Origin: an uncultured Eubacteriales bacterium | Lineage (GTDB): Bacteria; Bacillota_A; Clostridia; Christensenellales; Aristaeellaceae | NCBI GenBank assembly: GCA_902775835.1 | Contig: CACYNZ010000099.1 | Coordinates: 1 to 15,063 of the forward strand | Direction: 5' to 3' | Length of the DNA stretch: 15,063 nucleotides | Part shown: in pieces, positions 1 through 7,529 of the stretch | How positions within the stretch are numbered: the stretch's first letter is position 1 | How the letters are laid out: each line of letters opens with the position of its first letter | Notes under the pieces: generated by a model | Told to the model about the DNA's origin: nothing | What the model saw: only the letters and a program-made list of their open reading frames with translations | Database searches by the model: none | Program-made: the position numbers and the translations under genes

Positions 1-106
1 ATATCGTGCGTCAGCTTCTGAAGGCGTGAAAGGCTGAACATGCCGGATGAAATCGGCACATGGCATGTGCGATAAAGAGACTGAGAGAAGGTTCCCATAA
101 AGTGAT

Positions 107-152
107 ACAGCCGCCGGCAGGATCGTGCAGACCGTACCGGCGGCTGTTTTCT
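107..152 (+). terminator. Intrinsic terminator of an upstream plus-strand gene
   Basis: A 10-bp perfect stem (CAGCCGCCGG at 108-117 with CCGGCGGCTG at 137-146, extendable by the A107-T147 pair) is followed by TTTTCTC, which is the form of a rho-independent terminator reading rightward. It implies that a plus-strand transcript enters from the left edge. The only candidate end of such a gene is a short open frame closing with TGA at 27-29, too short to identify. The terminator separates that transcript from the AraC-type gene starting at 254. The loop is fairly long (19 nt), which slightly lowers confidence. Confidence 0.72.
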
Positions 153-253
153 CAGATGAATCCGGATGACAGGCCCTTCGACATGGGCCGCCTGAAAAAG
201 TCGGGCATCAGATCTGCCTTTCCCATAGAATATCATCGGAAGGAGGTGAGCAC

Positions 254-1165
254 ATGACGTGGATATCGGGCATGCAGCGCGTTCTGGATTACATTGAGGA
301 AAACCTGGATGGTGAGATCAGTCTGGAATCCCTGGCGGAGCTGACGGGATCAGGAACCTATCATCTGCAGCGCGCGTTCTCGCTTCTGACGGGGATGACA
401 CTGACGGAATACATCCGTCAGCGGAGACTGACGCTTGCGGCGGGCGATCTGCTGCGCGGCATGAAAGTTCTGGATGCGGCCATAAAGTACGGATACGATT
501 CCCAGGACGGGTTTTCCCGCGCGTTTGTCAGGTTCCATGGCATTCTGCCGGGTGAAGTGCGTGATCATGCGGCACGCCTGAATGCGTGCTCGCCTCTGCA
601 CGTAAGTCTGACACTGAAAGGTGGAATCATGATGGAGTACAGGATGGAACGAAAACCGGCCCAGCGTCTTCTGGGCATCCGGCGGCACTTTGACGGCGCA
701 CCATTCGGCACAGGCCGGGGCAGTCAGGAGGAAGAGCTTTTCTGCTCCACCCGGGCGGTTCAGTGGCTGCTGCGGGGCATGGCCTTTGACAGCAGTGATA
801 CGGATATTGTGGCGATCACGGATGTCAATGAAGACGGGTATACGTTCTGGTACTGTGCCAGACCGGACGCGTGGACATTTGAGCATCTCAACGATCCTTC
901 CGTGACGGGCATCGATTTTATGGACCGTTTTGATCTGCAGACGCTGGATGTGCCGGAAGGCAGCTATGCCGTTTTCCAGACACCCCATACGAAGCATCCC
1001 GTGGACGACTACGTGAAACTGCGGGAAAACATTGCCGGTGAATGGCTGCCCGGTTCCGGCTATACGCTGCGGAACGCACCGGAGCTGGCCATCTATCACT
1101 GGTATACCATGCCTGACCATCAGGAAAAACGCTATATCGAAATCTGGATTCCGGTGGAAGCATGA
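254..1165 (+). CDS. AraC/XylS-type transcriptional regulator with GyrI-like (Rob-type) ligand domain
   Basis: This 303-residue cytoplasmic DNA-binding protein has an AraC-type double helix-turn-helix at about residues 5-107. The second HTH carries the family pattern in A-I-K-Y-G-Y-D-S-Q-D-G-F-S-R-A-F, followed by G-I-L-P-G. Residues about 125-303 match the GyrI-like/AraC effector-binding fold, ending in the typical Y-I-E-I-W-I-P. This Rob-like architecture (HTH first, ligand domain last) usually senses small organic molecules or drugs rather than sugars. The start is fixed by a perfect AAGGAGGTGA 4 nt before ATG 254; the ORF has no competing upstream start with a site. The gene stands alone, bounded by terminators, and faces the nine-gene minus-strand operon convergently. 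Nothing in the sequence ties it to that operon. Family assignment is secure; ligand and targets are unknown. Confidence 0.93.
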   Translation: MTWISGMQRVLDYIEENLDGEISLESLAELTGSGTYHLQRAFSLLTGMTLTEYIRQRRLTLAAGDLLRGMKVLDAAIKYGYDSQDGFSRAFVRFHGILPGEVRDHAARLNACSPLHVSLTLKGGIMMEYRMERKPAQRLLGIRRHFDGAPFGTGRGSQEEELFCSTRAVQWLLRGMAFDSSDTDIVAITDVNEDGYTFWYCARPDAWTFEHLNDPSVTGIDFMDRFDLQTLDVPEGSYAVFQTPHTKHPVDDYVKLRENIAGEWLPGSGYTLRNAPELAIYHWYTMPDHQEKRYIEIWIPVEA

Positions 1166-1171
1166 TTCATG

Positions 1172-1213
1172 ACCGGCAGGCTTCTTTCATGAAGTCCTGC
1201 CGGTTCTTGTATT
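1172..1213 (+). terminator. Intrinsic terminator of the AraC-type gene
   Basis: Seven nucleotides after the AraC stop codon, ACCGGCAGG (1172-1180) pairs perfectly with CCTGCCGGT (1196-1204). The stem continues inward as CTTC/GAAG with one bulged T (1195) and a 6-nt loop. It is followed by TCTTGTATT, a moderately U-rich tail. Position and stem strength support termination of the plus-strand gene. Confidence 0.75.
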
Positions 1214-1236
1214 CCCATGTTCTCTGTCGAGCGGAC

Positions 1237-1272
1237 AATAAAGAAAACGGCGTGCTATGTGTCACGCCGTTT
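1237..1272 (-). terminator. Intrinsic terminator of the glycan-utilisation operon
   Basis: A 10-bp perfect stem (AAACGGCGTG at 1245-1254 with CACGCCGTTT at 1263-1272, 8-nt loop) lies 57 nt beyond the stop codon of the last operon gene. Read on the minus strand it is followed by TTTTCTTTATT (the T residues partly overlap the stem), giving a good terminator. Together with the hairpin at 1172-1204 it insulates two convergent transcription units within about 100 bp. Confidence 0.8.
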
Positions 1273-1329
1273 CCAGTGAATAGATTGTATTTCTGTCGAA
1301 TGCCCATGAGACTGTGCTGCAGGGAAATG

Positions 1330-2751
1330 TCAGCAGCTGCCGGAGATGGAGGAAAGCCCCAGGATGTTCCCCTTCATATCGGTTCTCAGGCAATGACCGC
1401 GCGCAAAGCGCTTCAGTTCATAGCCGTCCAGACGTGCCACCGCTTCTGTCTCAAGCCCTTCCAGCTCATAGACATGACCGAGATGCTCCCGGGTATAACG
1501 GAAACAGGGGCCGGGCTGAGCGCGGAACACGGCCTGGCCCATTTCCAGGTCCACGCCCCACATGTGCGCGAAGTATTCCAGCGTAGCGAGTATGGTGGGG
1601 CCGTAGGCGTCCTGCACGGGTTCATCCGGACGGGTGATCACCTGGTGCGTGAGCTGGCTGACCAGGGAAGGCGCGCCGGTAAAGGGATCATACTGCTGAA
1701 CGAAGTGCATGCCGTGATCGCCCACCGCGGAGAAGAGCGCGCGGCCGAGCCGGGGAACGAGCGCGTCAAAGCCGTAGCGCTCCAGGGCCAGAATGGCGCG
1801 CTGGTAGGTGAGGCCTTCGCACTGGCCGGACCAGTTGTTCTCCGGGGCATTGCGGAAGTCCGGATCGGACACGCTGACGGAGGGCAGCGGCATGGGTGTC
1901 CAGAACTCGCGGGGGTTCAGGAGATGTTCGCTTACAAAGCGTTTGGCCATGTACGGGGAGAAGGAGCCCCAGTACATGCAGCGCAGATTGTTGTGCACGA
2001 GCTGGGGAAGCACGTGTCCGTCCGGTGCGCGGTCATAGCACGCGCCTCTGTCTTCGTGCCAGAGCCGTTGCTTCATGGCCTCCCGGACCGCATCAGCCTT
2101 CTGTGCCCAGGCATTTTGCTCACCGCGGATGCGGCAGATCTGAGCGAGTGTGTCCCGGCAGGCATAGGACCAGGACATGACGTCCATGCTGGCCATGGGT
2201 ACGGTGTCAAAGCCGCGGGGCGGATCGTTTTCCGTCCAGTAGACCGGCGCGTTCCCGAAGCGCACTGCGTTGTCCTCGCCGGTGTCATAGACGCAGAAAC
2301 TCTCCAGACAGCCGTCGCCGTCGGAATCCCGGTACGTCCAGAGATAACGGTCCAGCTTTTCCAGGCCCGAGGCAAGCGCGTCCAGATAATCCCGGTCTTC
2401 GCCCATGAGGTAATACAGGTTCAGGGCGTGCCAGGGAAAGCAGAAGCCCTGGAACTTGTTGAACTGCGGCTCGATGGGCCCGGTCTCAGGGCAGTAGATG
2501 GATCCGGGCATGCGCCCGTCCGCGCGCTGATAGTCCAGGAAGAAGAGGATATTGTTCCGGGCACATTCCATGTCAAACCCGGCGTACATTTCCCCGCCCA
2601 TGGGCTGGGTTTCCAGCCAGATCTTTTCGTACCCGCCGCCCTCCACGAGCACGCGCCGCCCCTGGAAATCCTTCAGGTTCAGGCGGCTTTTTTCGACGGC
2701 GGCGTCAAAGACTTTCTGAAGGGACGGGTCATCGATGGTAAAGCGGATCAC
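1330..2751 (-). CDS. MGH1/trehalase-like (alpha/alpha)6-barrel glycoside hydrolase, divergent, last gene of operon
   Basis: This protein of about 473 residues has no signal peptide, so it is probably cytoplasmic. The middle part resembles the (alpha/alpha)6-barrel glycosidases grouped as MGH1-like, trehalase-like or GH63-like: helices around an aspartate-containing G-F-D-M-E-C-A-R-N-N near residue 60, Y-D-T-G-E-D-N-A near 157-163, A-S-M-D-V-M-S-W-S-Y near 190, then a conserved-looking R-L-W-H-E-D-R-G. The last 80 or so residues look like a beta-rich capping domain. The specificity cannot be read from sequence, and the usual W-D-S/W-D-E catalytic context is altered, so the activity is uncertain. 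Start choice: ATG 2757 directly abuts GGAGG with no spacing, while GTG 2751 sits 6 nt from it and overlaps the preceding stop as GTGA, so GTG is preferred. If ATG is used the protein gains two residues. It is tightly coupled to the upstream GH140-type gene. Confidence 0.82.
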   Translation of the reverse strand: MIRFTIDDPSLQKVFDAAVEKSRLNLKDFQGRRVLVEGGGYEKIWLETQPMGGEMYAGFDMECARNNILFFLDYQRADGRMPGSIYCPETGPIEPQFNKFQGFCFPWHALNLYYLMGEDRDYLDALASGLEKLDRYLWTYRDSDGDGCLESFCVYDTGEDNAVRFGNAPVYWTENDPPRGFDTVPMASMDVMSWSYACRDTLAQICRIRGEQNAWAQKADAVREAMKQRLWHEDRGACYDRAPDGHVLPQLVHNNLRCMYWGSFSPYMAKRFVSEHLLNPREFWTPMPLPSVSVSDPDFRNAPENNWSGQCEGLTYQRAILALERYGFDALVPRLGRALFSAVGDHGMHFVQQYDPFTGAPSLVSQLTHQVITRPDEPVQDAYGPTILATLEYFAHMWGVDLEMGQAVFRAQPGPCFRYTREHLGHVYELEGLETEAVARLDGYELKRFARGHCLRTDMKGNILGLSSISGSC

Positions 2752-4070
2752 GGGCATCCTCCTTCCGAGAAGCTGTCGAGGATGCGGCGGCCGAAGTCAT
2801 CGGTGCCCAGCAGCAGCACCATATCCTGCGCATCCGGGTCTGGCATGTCAGCCTGCAGGCACGGCGCGGCGGGGTCGGTCAGCAGCAGACGCCCGGTGGC
2901 GGGGGACAGGAAGGCGGCAAAGGTCGGCTCAAAGAAAAGCCGGCTGCGGTCCGGCACGAAAGCGGAACCGGTGAATGCATAGGCGCAGAGTCCGTCGGGC
3001 AGCATAAGACCCAGAATCCGTCGGTCCTCAGTCATTTCCGAAAAAAGTTCAGGGCACGGCATTCCGTTCTGAAAGCCCGCGGCTTCCATGAGCCGGCGCA
3101 GGATGCCCATGCCTGAGGCACCCTCGGCCAGAAGCGCGCCGGACCAGTGTCCGTTCACGCCGAAATTCCCGTGGCCGTATCCGGTCCAGAGCTGCATCAC
3201 GCTGTTGTGTCCATAGACATGCCCGGCACTTCCGCTGAGCACGGACCAGTACGCATACCGGCGCACTTCCCGGGCGGTCCAGCGGGGCTTTGAGGGATCG
3301 TGCAGACCGTGGGGAATATCCTCATAGGAGGGTTCACCGTCCAGAACCGGCTTGTCGTCCAGTCTGAGCGCCTGCTCCACATACCGGAAATTGTCCTCCG
3401 CAAACCATTCGTCTTCGGCCACCTCATTGTCATCCCAGGCGTTGAGCCGGCGCTGCGTCCGGTCCCGGTGTCCCGACTGGAAGAGATGGAAATCCAAAAG
3501 CGGGGAATGTGCATACCAGGTGACGGAGCCGGTGCGTCCGAAGGGATGGAAGGTGCGCAGAAAGCGCGGGGTTTCCTGCATGAAAACCTGGGCCATGGCG
3601 TCAAAGGAAGGCCTGGCCTGGCTGGCGCGGATATCGCCGCCCAGCACCCAGATGATGCGGTCCAGGTCCCTGAAAATGCGGGCCAGGAACCGGGCATAGC
3701 CGGCGGCCGTGTCCGGATCGGCCAGCGCGCCGCGGTAGAAGTCGCCCCAGGCAGGCACCAGCGCCATGGTCATGCCCATGGCCTCCGCTTCCCGGCACAG
3801 GTTGTGCACGGTGTCCCAGTATCCGCCGGGCATATTGTCAGGATGGCTGAAGTCGTCATTGCACAGCGCTTTTTCCCCGGTTTTCAGGGCATAGCCGGGC
3901 TCATGCACCAGGGTGGCGAACACCACATTGAATCCCTGAGAGAGGCGGGTGCGCAGATACCGCCGGATCTCGTCCGTATGAAGACGCGAGAAGAGAAGCC
4001 AGGCGGTATCGCCCAGGAAGAAGAAGGGATGCCCGTCAAGCAGGAATCCCCGGCCTTGTACTGTCAGCAT
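2748..4070 (-). CDS. GH140-type apiosidase-like glycoside hydrolase (DUF4038 family)
   Basis: This 440-residue protein without a signal peptide starts with the typical family opening (residues about 3-30: G-R-G-F-L-L-D-G-H-P-F-F-F-L-G-D-T-A-W). It then shows a TIM-barrel catalytic domain (to about 345) and a short C-terminal beta domain like the 'putative collagen-binding' domain that usually follows. Asp146 in W-V-L-G-G-D and Glu246 in L-D-G-E-P-S-Y-E occupy the likely acid/base and nucleophile positions. The characterised GH140 member releases apiose from rhamnogalacturonan II, so an endo-apiosidase-like or related plant-glycan activity is the best guess; the DUF4038 superfamily is broader than that. 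The ATG at 4070 lies in ATGCTGA, overlapping the stop of the restored reading frame of the upstream gene, with AGGGGGA as ribosome binding site. Length is normal for the family. Confidence 0.87.
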   Translation of the reverse strand: MLTVQGRGFLLDGHPFFFLGDTAWLLFSRLHTDEIRRYLRTRLSQGFNVVFATLVHEPGYALKTGEKALCNDDFSHPDNMPGGYWDTVHNLCREAEAMGMTMALVPAWGDFYRGALADPDTAAGYARFLARIFRDLDRIIWVLGGDIRASQARPSFDAMAQVFMQETPRFLRTFHPFGRTGSVTWYAHSPLLDFHLFQSGHRDRTQRRLNAWDDNEVAEDEWFAEDNFRYVEQALRLDDKPVLDGEPSYEDIPHGLHDPSKPRWTAREVRRYAYWSVLSGSAGHVYGHNSVMQLWTGYGHGNFGVNGHWSGALLAEGASGMGILRRLMEAAGFQNGMPCPELFSEMTEDRRILGLMLPDGLCAYAFTGSAFVPDRSRLFFEPTFAAFLSPATGRLLLTDPAAPCLQADMPDPDAQDMVLLLGTDDFGRRILDSFSEGGCP

Positions 4071-4177
4071 GGATAATCCCCCTGATCAAGTTCTGCAAAG
4101 GGCAGGAGCGGCGGGTCGCCTTCCAGTTCCCTGTACATGGACAGGGCCAGCATGTTCCAGTTGAGGAAGTCCGCGTT
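4064..4177 (-). pseudogene. Out-of-frame 3' tail of the upstream MGH1-like gene
   Basis: In a different frame from the gene annotated at 4086-5273, this stretch reads as an uninterrupted tail beginning N-A-D-F-L-N-W-N-M-L-A-L-S-M-Y and ending D-Q-G-D-Y-P-C before TGA 4066-4064. Its F-L-N-W-N-M-L motif is the expected C-terminal signature of MGH1-like enzymes, and its stop overlaps the next gene's ATG as ATGCTGA, exactly like other junctions in this operon. This shows that the original reading frame ended here and that an indel near 4177 diverted the frame. It is either a real mutation or a sequencing or assembly error. Confidence 0.72.
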
Positions 4178-5273
4178 GGATATCCCGGGCCAGCAGGTTC
4201 AGGCTCTTTTCGGCAATCTGCCGTGCGTCGTCATCAAAGCCGTAGTTGAGCAGTCCGCGGAATGCCACATAATTGCTGACCATCCACACCGGACCGAGCC
4301 AGTTGGAGGGATTGCTGGTGGCTTCCAGGTTATACATGCGCTCATTCCGGTCAAGGGTGCGCACGCCGCAGCTGCCCAGGAAGATGTTCGGGTCCATGAG
4401 CACGCTGCGCAGCTGTGCGGCCTGGGGCGTGGCGGCCATGCCGTAGAGCATGGGAATGAACCCGGTCCAGGTCCGGATCCGGATGGGCAGGGTGTGCCAG
4501 AACACGCCCAGTCCCTTGTGGAACCAGTCATAGCCGCGGGTGCGCACATCCGTATCCACGGAATAATAGAACCGGTCCCTGGGATCCCAGCATTCCTGGG
4601 CCATGGCGGCGCTCAGCGCGTGCGCCTGATCCTGCCAGGGCTTGGCGTCGCCGGAGCACATGCCCACCAGGCGGCCCATGGCCAGGAGCTCGCCGTACAT
4701 GAATCCGTTCAGGAACATGCTGGCAGTGGAGTAGGGCGGACGTCCGAAGACGGCGGGATCATTGTCCATGCCGATCATGACGTCATCGGCAAAGCGGTAG
4801 AGTCCGGAAGCCTCATGATAGTAGGTTTCCCGGGCATAGTTCAGATACTTTTCCAGGCTCATCAGGTGCGGCCGGATCCAGCTGACGTCGCCGGTGGCCA
4901 GGGAGATGAGCAGCGCCTGCTGGCACAGGAAGGGCTTGTGCATGTTGGCAGGCTTGCCGGCACGGTGGCGCCGGAGCAGGTAGTCCCCGAACTCGGGCTC
5001 CCGGGAAAGGTACATGGGGATATAGCCGTCGGGGGCCTGCACGGAGAGGAAGTTCAGCACATTGCCCCGGGCGTGCTCCATGAACACCGGGTCCGGGCCG
5101 GCCGTGGTGAGAATGCCGTACACCGTCCAGAAGCTGTCCCAGTCCCAGAGGTTCGCGTGATAGATGGAACCCGGGTCCAGGAAGGGATGGGCGAACAGTC
5201 CGCCGGCCGGGCGGCAGACATCGGCGAGATGCCCTCGGATATAGTTTTCCAGAAGCAGAGCAGCCTTTTCCAT
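4086..5273 (-). CDS. MGH1/trehalase-like (alpha/alpha)6-barrel glycoside hydrolase with frameshifted C-terminus
   Basis: The 395-residue open frame has no signal peptide. Residues 41-47 (N-L-W-D-W-D-S) carry the W-D-S motif of GH37/GH63/MGH1-type (alpha/alpha)6 barrels, where the aspartate takes part in catalysis or substrate binding. E-A-T-S-N-P-S-N-W-L-G-P-V-W at 317-330 is another family hallmark, and helical repeats fill the middle. After about residue 365 (A-R-D-I) the translation turns into arginine/proline/glycine-rich text unlike the family, and the expected tail appears in another frame (4177-4064). The roughly 18-20 residues usually found between these parts also seem absent, which suggests a deletion of a length not divisible by three rather than a simple one-base change. 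The start ATG 5273 overlaps the preceding TAA by one base (TAATG) and has GGGAGG 7 nt upstream. Substrate unknown; likely an exo-acting glycosidase of the same pathway. Confidence 0.82.
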   Translation of the reverse strand: MEKAALLLENYIRGHLADVCRPAGGLFAHPFLDPGSIYHANLWDWDSFWTVYGILTTAGPDPVFMEHARGNVLNFLSVQAPDGYIPMYLSREPEFGDYLLRRHRAGKPANMHKPFLCQQALLISLATGDVSWIRPHLMSLEKYLNYARETYYHEASGLYRFADDVMIGMDNDPAVFGRPPYSTASMFLNGFMYGELLAMGRLVGMCSGDAKPWQDQAHALSAAMAQECWDPRDRFYYSVDTDVRTRGYDWFHKGLGVFWHTLPIRIRTWTGFIPMLYGMAATPQAAQLRSVLMDPNIFLGSCGVRTLDRNERMYNLEATSNPSNWLGPVWMVSNYVAFRGLLNYGFDDDARQIAEKSLNLLARDIQRGLPQLEHAGPVHVQGTGRRPAAPALCRT

Positions 5274-7519
5274 TATGAATCCTCCCGTATACAGTGTGTG
5301 AAGAGAATTTCAGGACGGGTTTCCCCCTCTTCCGGCGTGACATGCCAGGAGCGCAGGGAAAGATTGATGACATCCCGGGCCCACAGCGCATAGGCCGGCG
5401 CCGGCGCGGGATCGATCATGTGCGCGTCAGGATAGAGCGTTTCCAGCACCGCCTGTTCCGGTTCCGCCGGGAGCGCGCCTTCATGGGCTTTCTGCGCAAG
5501 ATCGGCGTTCTCCAGCACGAGATCACGGATGCAGTCCGTGCTGCGGCCGAAGACATAGGAGCCTCTGGGTCCGTTGCCGGAGCCGGTGACGCCGGAAATG
5601 ATGATCCGTTCCATGCGGCCGGGGCCGGGCGCGGGCAGGCCGCGGCGCACGCGTCCGCGGTCCATGAGGCACATGAATACAGGGGAAAGCGCGCGGTCAA
5701 TGGTCAGGTCTTCCAGAAGCATGCAGCCCAGGAACGCGCCGTCCACCATTTCCAGGGAAATGCCGGAATCGCTCCAGGGGTGCTTCAGGCCGCCGGGGTC
5801 TTCCCGGACGCCGCCAAGTGAGCAGCGGCGTACCAGAATGTCCCGGAAGTCTGCCTGCGTGTCCGTGCCGATCTTCAGCGCGTTGCAGGAGGAGAGAAGC
5901 TCACAGTCCTCCACGAGCACCCGGCTGGTTTCACGCTCGGAAGCGCCTTTGAAGCAGAGCGCGTCATCTCCGGAATGCACGGAACAGTCGTGCACGTATA
6001 CATCCGTGCATCCGTCCAGATCAATGCCGTCATTGTTGTAATTGACCTGGCTGCGCACGGTGACATGGTCCAGAAGTACGCGCTGGCAGTGGAAGTAGTT
6101 CTGCATCCAGCAGGGGCTGTTCTGGAGCGTGAGGTTCCGGACCTGCACGTCGGAGCAGTCCACAAACCGGATCAGGAAGGGTCGGCCCGGGGTGCCGTCG
6201 CAGGTCTCGTCCCCGGGGAAGTTTGCGCGCGTGCCCTGGCCGTCAATGGTGCCGGGGCCGCACAGGCCGATATGATCCGCGCCTTCGGCAAAGATGAGGC
6301 ACTGGTTCATGCCCATGTGCTCATCCTGAATGGTATAGCGCTGCGCAATATGCTCGGGATAGTCGGCAAGATCGGTGCTGGCCAGAAGATGCGCGTCCTG
6401 CTCCAGCTTGAGTGTCACGCCGGAGCGCAGGGTGAGGGATCCGGTGAGATAGGTGCCGGGCAGAAAGCGGACCGTTCCGCCGCCGGACTGCGAAAGCGTG
6501 TCAATGCACTCCTGGATGCGCGCTGTCATGAGTCCGCCCTGAGTGTCCGGAGAGAGCGTACAGGTCTTTTCGGGCAGGGGACGGGGCTGCAGATCGTTTT
6601 TCAGTTCCTCTGCCATGGCGTGCAGACGTGCCCGCAGATGGCTTTCCCAGAAGCCCTCCCGGTCCGGCTTCAGCCCGTCCGGGGTCTCGCGGATCACGCA
6701 GAACCAGGGATGCTCCTGAAGATGGATATTGGGCGTGTGCAGGGTGAGCAGCAGCGTGTCCTCCAGGGACCGGAAGAGCATGCCGTGGCCGCCGTTTTCC
6801 CTGAACAGCGGTTCCAGCTGTTCCCAGGGTCCGCTCAGCATTCCGGTGACCGACCGGGCAAGGCCCTGGGTGTACCCGGACTCGGAGAAGGAGGAGAAGA
6901 GCATGAGGAGCTGACCGTCCCGCGTGCGGTGCAGGAAGGGGCCGTCGGTGACATACCCGTCCATGCCGCTGGAGTGATGCATCTGCTTGGCCCAGGGCGC
7001 GTCGGAGGCGTGAAAGAGCAGCACGGGATCCCCGGCGGGGCGCGAAAGGTCAGAGGTCAGAGGCATGGCCAGGATTTCGCCGTCGCCCACCTGCACCCAT
7101 TCGTGGCAGAACACGAGGTACGGCGTTCCGTCCTCCACATAGAAGGTGCCGTCCAGGCACTCCCAGTCCGGCGGCGTCACCGGGCCGTCGGAGAGGAGAC
7201 GGAAGGGGCCCATGGGCGAATCGGCGCAGAGAATGGCCGTGCCGCGGCGGATGCTGTCCGACTTGAAGGAAGCGAACATGTAGTAGCGTCCCTGCCACAC
7301 ATGCACTTCGGGCGCCCAGAAGTTCCGGTCGGCAAAGAAGCCGTCTTCCCGCTGGAAGCACACCGTGGGTCCTTCCCAGTGTTCCAGGTCGGTGCCGGTA
7401 TATACATCAAACCCGTCCGCAGGTCCCCAGCAGGTGGGTCCGCGGGTGCCGTAGAGATAGTAGCGTCCATGGTCCACGAGCACAAAAGGATCGCGGATGT
7501 TGATATCTTTCCTGTTCAT
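5273..7519 (-). CDS. Two-domain GH43-like beta-propeller / GH28-like polygalacturonase fusion
   Basis: About 748 residues, no signal peptide. Residues 1-300 form a GH43-like five-bladed propeller with the three expected acidic residues: Asp10 (I-R-D-P-F), Asp123 (C-L-D-G-T-F-Y) and Glu140 (F-C-H-E-W). Residues about 325-740 form a GH28-like right-handed parallel beta-helix: G-G-G-T-V-R-F-L-P-G-T-Y-L-T-G-S-L near 347-361, N-N-D-G-I-D at 495-500, S-G-D-D-A at 516-520 and A-L-K-I-G-T-D at 547-553. The GH28 catalytic Asp triad is present (497, 518, 519), but the usual G-H-G histidine is replaced by S-S-C-N. The two parts would remove neighbouring residues such as arabinose/xylose and galacturonic acid from a pectic oligosaccharide; this is inferred. 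Start: ATG 7519 with GGAGG 4 nt upstream, 10 nt after the previous stop. An in-frame start at 7579 would overlap that gene by 50 bp and is not favoured. Confidence 0.88.
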   Translation of the reverse strand: MNRKDINIRDPFVLVDHGRYYLYGTRGPTCWGPADGFDVYTGTDLEHWEGPTVCFQREDGFFADRNFWAPEVHVWQGRYYMFASFKSDSIRRGTAILCADSPMGPFRLLSDGPVTPPDWECLDGTFYVEDGTPYLVFCHEWVQVGDGEILAMPLTSDLSRPAGDPVLLFHASDAPWAKQMHHSSGMDGYVTDGPFLHRTRDGQLLMLFSSFSESGYTQGLARSVTGMLSGPWEQLEPLFRENGGHGMLFRSLEDTLLLTLHTPNIHLQEHPWFCVIRETPDGLKPDREGFWESHLRARLHAMAEELKNDLQPRPLPEKTCTLSPDTQGGLMTARIQECIDTLSQSGGGTVRFLPGTYLTGSLTLRSGVTLKLEQDAHLLASTDLADYPEHIAQRYTIQDEHMGMNQCLIFAEGADHIGLCGPGTIDGQGTRANFPGDETCDGTPGRPFLIRFVDCSDVQVRNLTLQNSPCWMQNYFHCQRVLLDHVTVRSQVNYNNDGIDLDGCTDVYVHDCSVHSGDDALCFKGASERETSRVLVEDCELLSSCNALKIGTDTQADFRDILVRRCSLGGVREDPGGLKHPWSDSGISLEMVDGAFLGCMLLEDLTIDRALSPVFMCLMDRGRVRRGLPAPGPGRMERIIISGVTGSGNGPRGSYVFGRSTDCIRDLVLENADLAQKAHEGALPAEPEQAVLETLYPDAHMIDPAPAPAYALWARDVINLSLRSWHVTPEEGETRPEILFTHCIREDS

Positions 7520-7529
7520 GCTGCCTCCG

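Noticed and set aside
3..29. Possible C-terminal end of an upstream plus-strand gene (open frame closing at TGA 27-29)
   Set aside because: Only eight codons are visible and the other frames also close nearby; the terminator at 107-150 suggests such a gene exists, but its frame and identity cannot be decided.
56..70. GCACAT-GGC-ATGTGC mini-hairpin
   Set aside because: Six base pairs with a 3-nt loop, no neighbouring signal to give it a role.
172..189. Small hairpin GGCCC/GGGCC in the leader before the AraC-type gene
   Set aside because: Only five base pairs with an 8-nt loop and no U-tract or conserved riboswitch features; expected by chance in GC-rich sequence.
60..257. 65-codon plus-strand open frame before the AraC-type gene
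   Set aside because: It spans the terminator hairpin at 107-150, has no ribosome binding site and no recognisable content.
1162..2982. 606-codon plus-strand open frame opposite the last operon genes
   Set aside because: It mirrors the GC-rich codon bias of the minus-strand genes, has no recognisable domain and runs through the operon terminator. The minus-strand proteins here have clear family motifs.
4137..5393. Long plus-strand open frame (418 codons) and similar ones at 5975-7540, 8085-9407, 9536-10744 and 10674-12086
   Set aside because: All lie antisense to well-supported genes, have His/Val/Gly/Ala-rich low-information translations, and cross gene boundaries without matching ribosome binding sites. 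They are shadows of third-position GC bias.
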